22,925 nt of DNA from DATEDA01 sp963789885. Lineage in GTDB: Bacteria; Pseudomonadota; Gammaproteobacteria; Burkholderiales; SG8-39. Shown here piece after piece: positions 22,585 through 22,925 of the stretch. A model generated the notes under the pieces. That model was not told the DNA's origin and searched no databases. It was given only the letters and a program-made list of their open reading frames with translations. Positions within the stretch are counted from its first letter, which is position 1; the number at the start of each line of letters is the position of its first letter. Both the position numbers and the translations under genes were made by a program. The DNA is taken from assembly GCA_963789885.1 (NCBI GenBank), contig CAWBNB010000009.1, forward strand, positions 1 through 22,925, read 5' to 3'.

Positions 22585-22925
22585 GCGGTATTCGACGCGG
22601 CCGAGCGCCCGGCGATGCGGCCGAAGACCGCGCCGGACATGAGCCCGGTGCCGAGCGGATAGTTGTAGTGGAAGAGCCCGCCGACCATTTCGCCGCACGT
22701 ATAGAGCCCCGGGATCGGCTTCCAGTCCGTCGCGATCACCTGCGCGTCCCGGTCGACCTTCAGCCCGCCGAACGTGAACGTGATGCCGCCGGTGACGGGC
22801 CACGCGACGTACGGCGGCGTGTCGAGCTTGAGCGCCCAGTTGGTCTTGGGCGGGTCGACGCCTTCGGTGTGCAGGCCGTCGAGCGTCGCGGGGTTGAAGG
22901 GCCCGCCATGCCCGGCGCCGCGGTT
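22581..22925 (-). CDS. FAD-dependent tricarballylate dehydrogenase TcuA-like, C-terminus (partial)
   Basis: The last 114 residues of a fumarate-reductase/succinate-dehydrogenase-type flavoprotein, cut by the right edge. Visible features are PPKTNWALKLDTPPYVAWPV, TGGITFTFGGLKVD, and the FAD-domain return PIPGLYTCGEMVGGLFHYNYPLGTGLMSGAVFGRIAG, which resembles TcuA/KsdD-like enzymes. The TGA at 22581-22583 overlaps the prpF GTG. With PrpF and the MFS transporter the cluster looks like use of a tricarboxylate or an unsaturated organic acid. The FAD-binding N-terminus is outside the window, so the exact substrate class stays open. Confidence 0.82.
   Translation of the reverse strand, partial: NRGAGHGGPFNPATLDGLHTEGVDPPKTNWALKLDTPPYVAWPVTGGITFTFGGLKVDRDAQVIATDWKPIPGLYTCGEMVGGLFHYNYPLGTGLMSGAVFGRIAGRSAASNTA

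Overview
The window is GC-rich (by eye well above 60 %), with strongly GC-biased third codon positions. Gene families and layout resemble a betaproteobacterium of the Burkholderiales type; this is inferred from family resemblance and no rRNA or marker gene is present to confirm it. I see no tRNA, rRNA, CRISPR array, insertion sequence or phage gene.

Left flank (1-2000): the N-terminal B12-binding part of a fused isobutyryl-CoA mutase (icmF, minus strand, cut by the left edge and frameshifted) lies divergent to an ABC-transporter periplasmic binding protein.

Core (2045-19045): a copper homeostasis island in two divergent arms. The leftward arm, in order of transcription, encodes a small Tyr/Pro-rich secreted protein, a His-rich CzcI-like protein, a small secreted protein, a TolC-type outer-membrane lipoprotein, a Tat-exported multicopper oxidase that looks two-domain, a CopI-like cupredoxin, a CusF-like copper chaperone, an LTxxQ (Spy/CpxP-like) protein with a Gly/Met-rich repeat, a SHOCT membrane protein, a Cu+-exporting P1B ATPase, a small integral membrane protein, a YVTN beta-propeller protein, a CDF-family efflux protein, a tandem thioredoxin-fold protein and a short membrane protein. 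The rightward arm starts at a near-canonical CueR promoter (19-bp spacer) and encodes a DUF4396 membrane protein, CueR, a DedA-rhodanese fusion, a copper-type response regulator and histidine kinase, and a CzcE-like periplasmic protein. Together they cover sensing (CueR in the cytoplasm, two-component system for the periplasm), cytoplasmic export (ATPase, CDF), periplasmic oxidation and sequestration (oxidase, CopI, CusF, CzcE, LTxxQ protein) and an outer-membrane component. CopB, CopC/CopD and a CusA/CusB pump are not present.

Right flank (19062-22925, minus strand): the C-terminus of a TcuA-like FAD-dependent dehydrogenase, a PrpF-family isomerase, an MFS transporter and a quinone-oxidoreductase-like gene form a compact run in which the last three are frame-disrupted.

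A recurring oddity is single-base frame disruption in genes whose protein homology continues in the next frame (icmF, CzcI-like, small secreted protein, histidine kinase, czcE-like, qor-like, MFS, prpF). Several fall in short homopolymers, which points more to uncorrected long-read indels than to decay, although the dense damage in 19.1-20.1 kb could be genuine.
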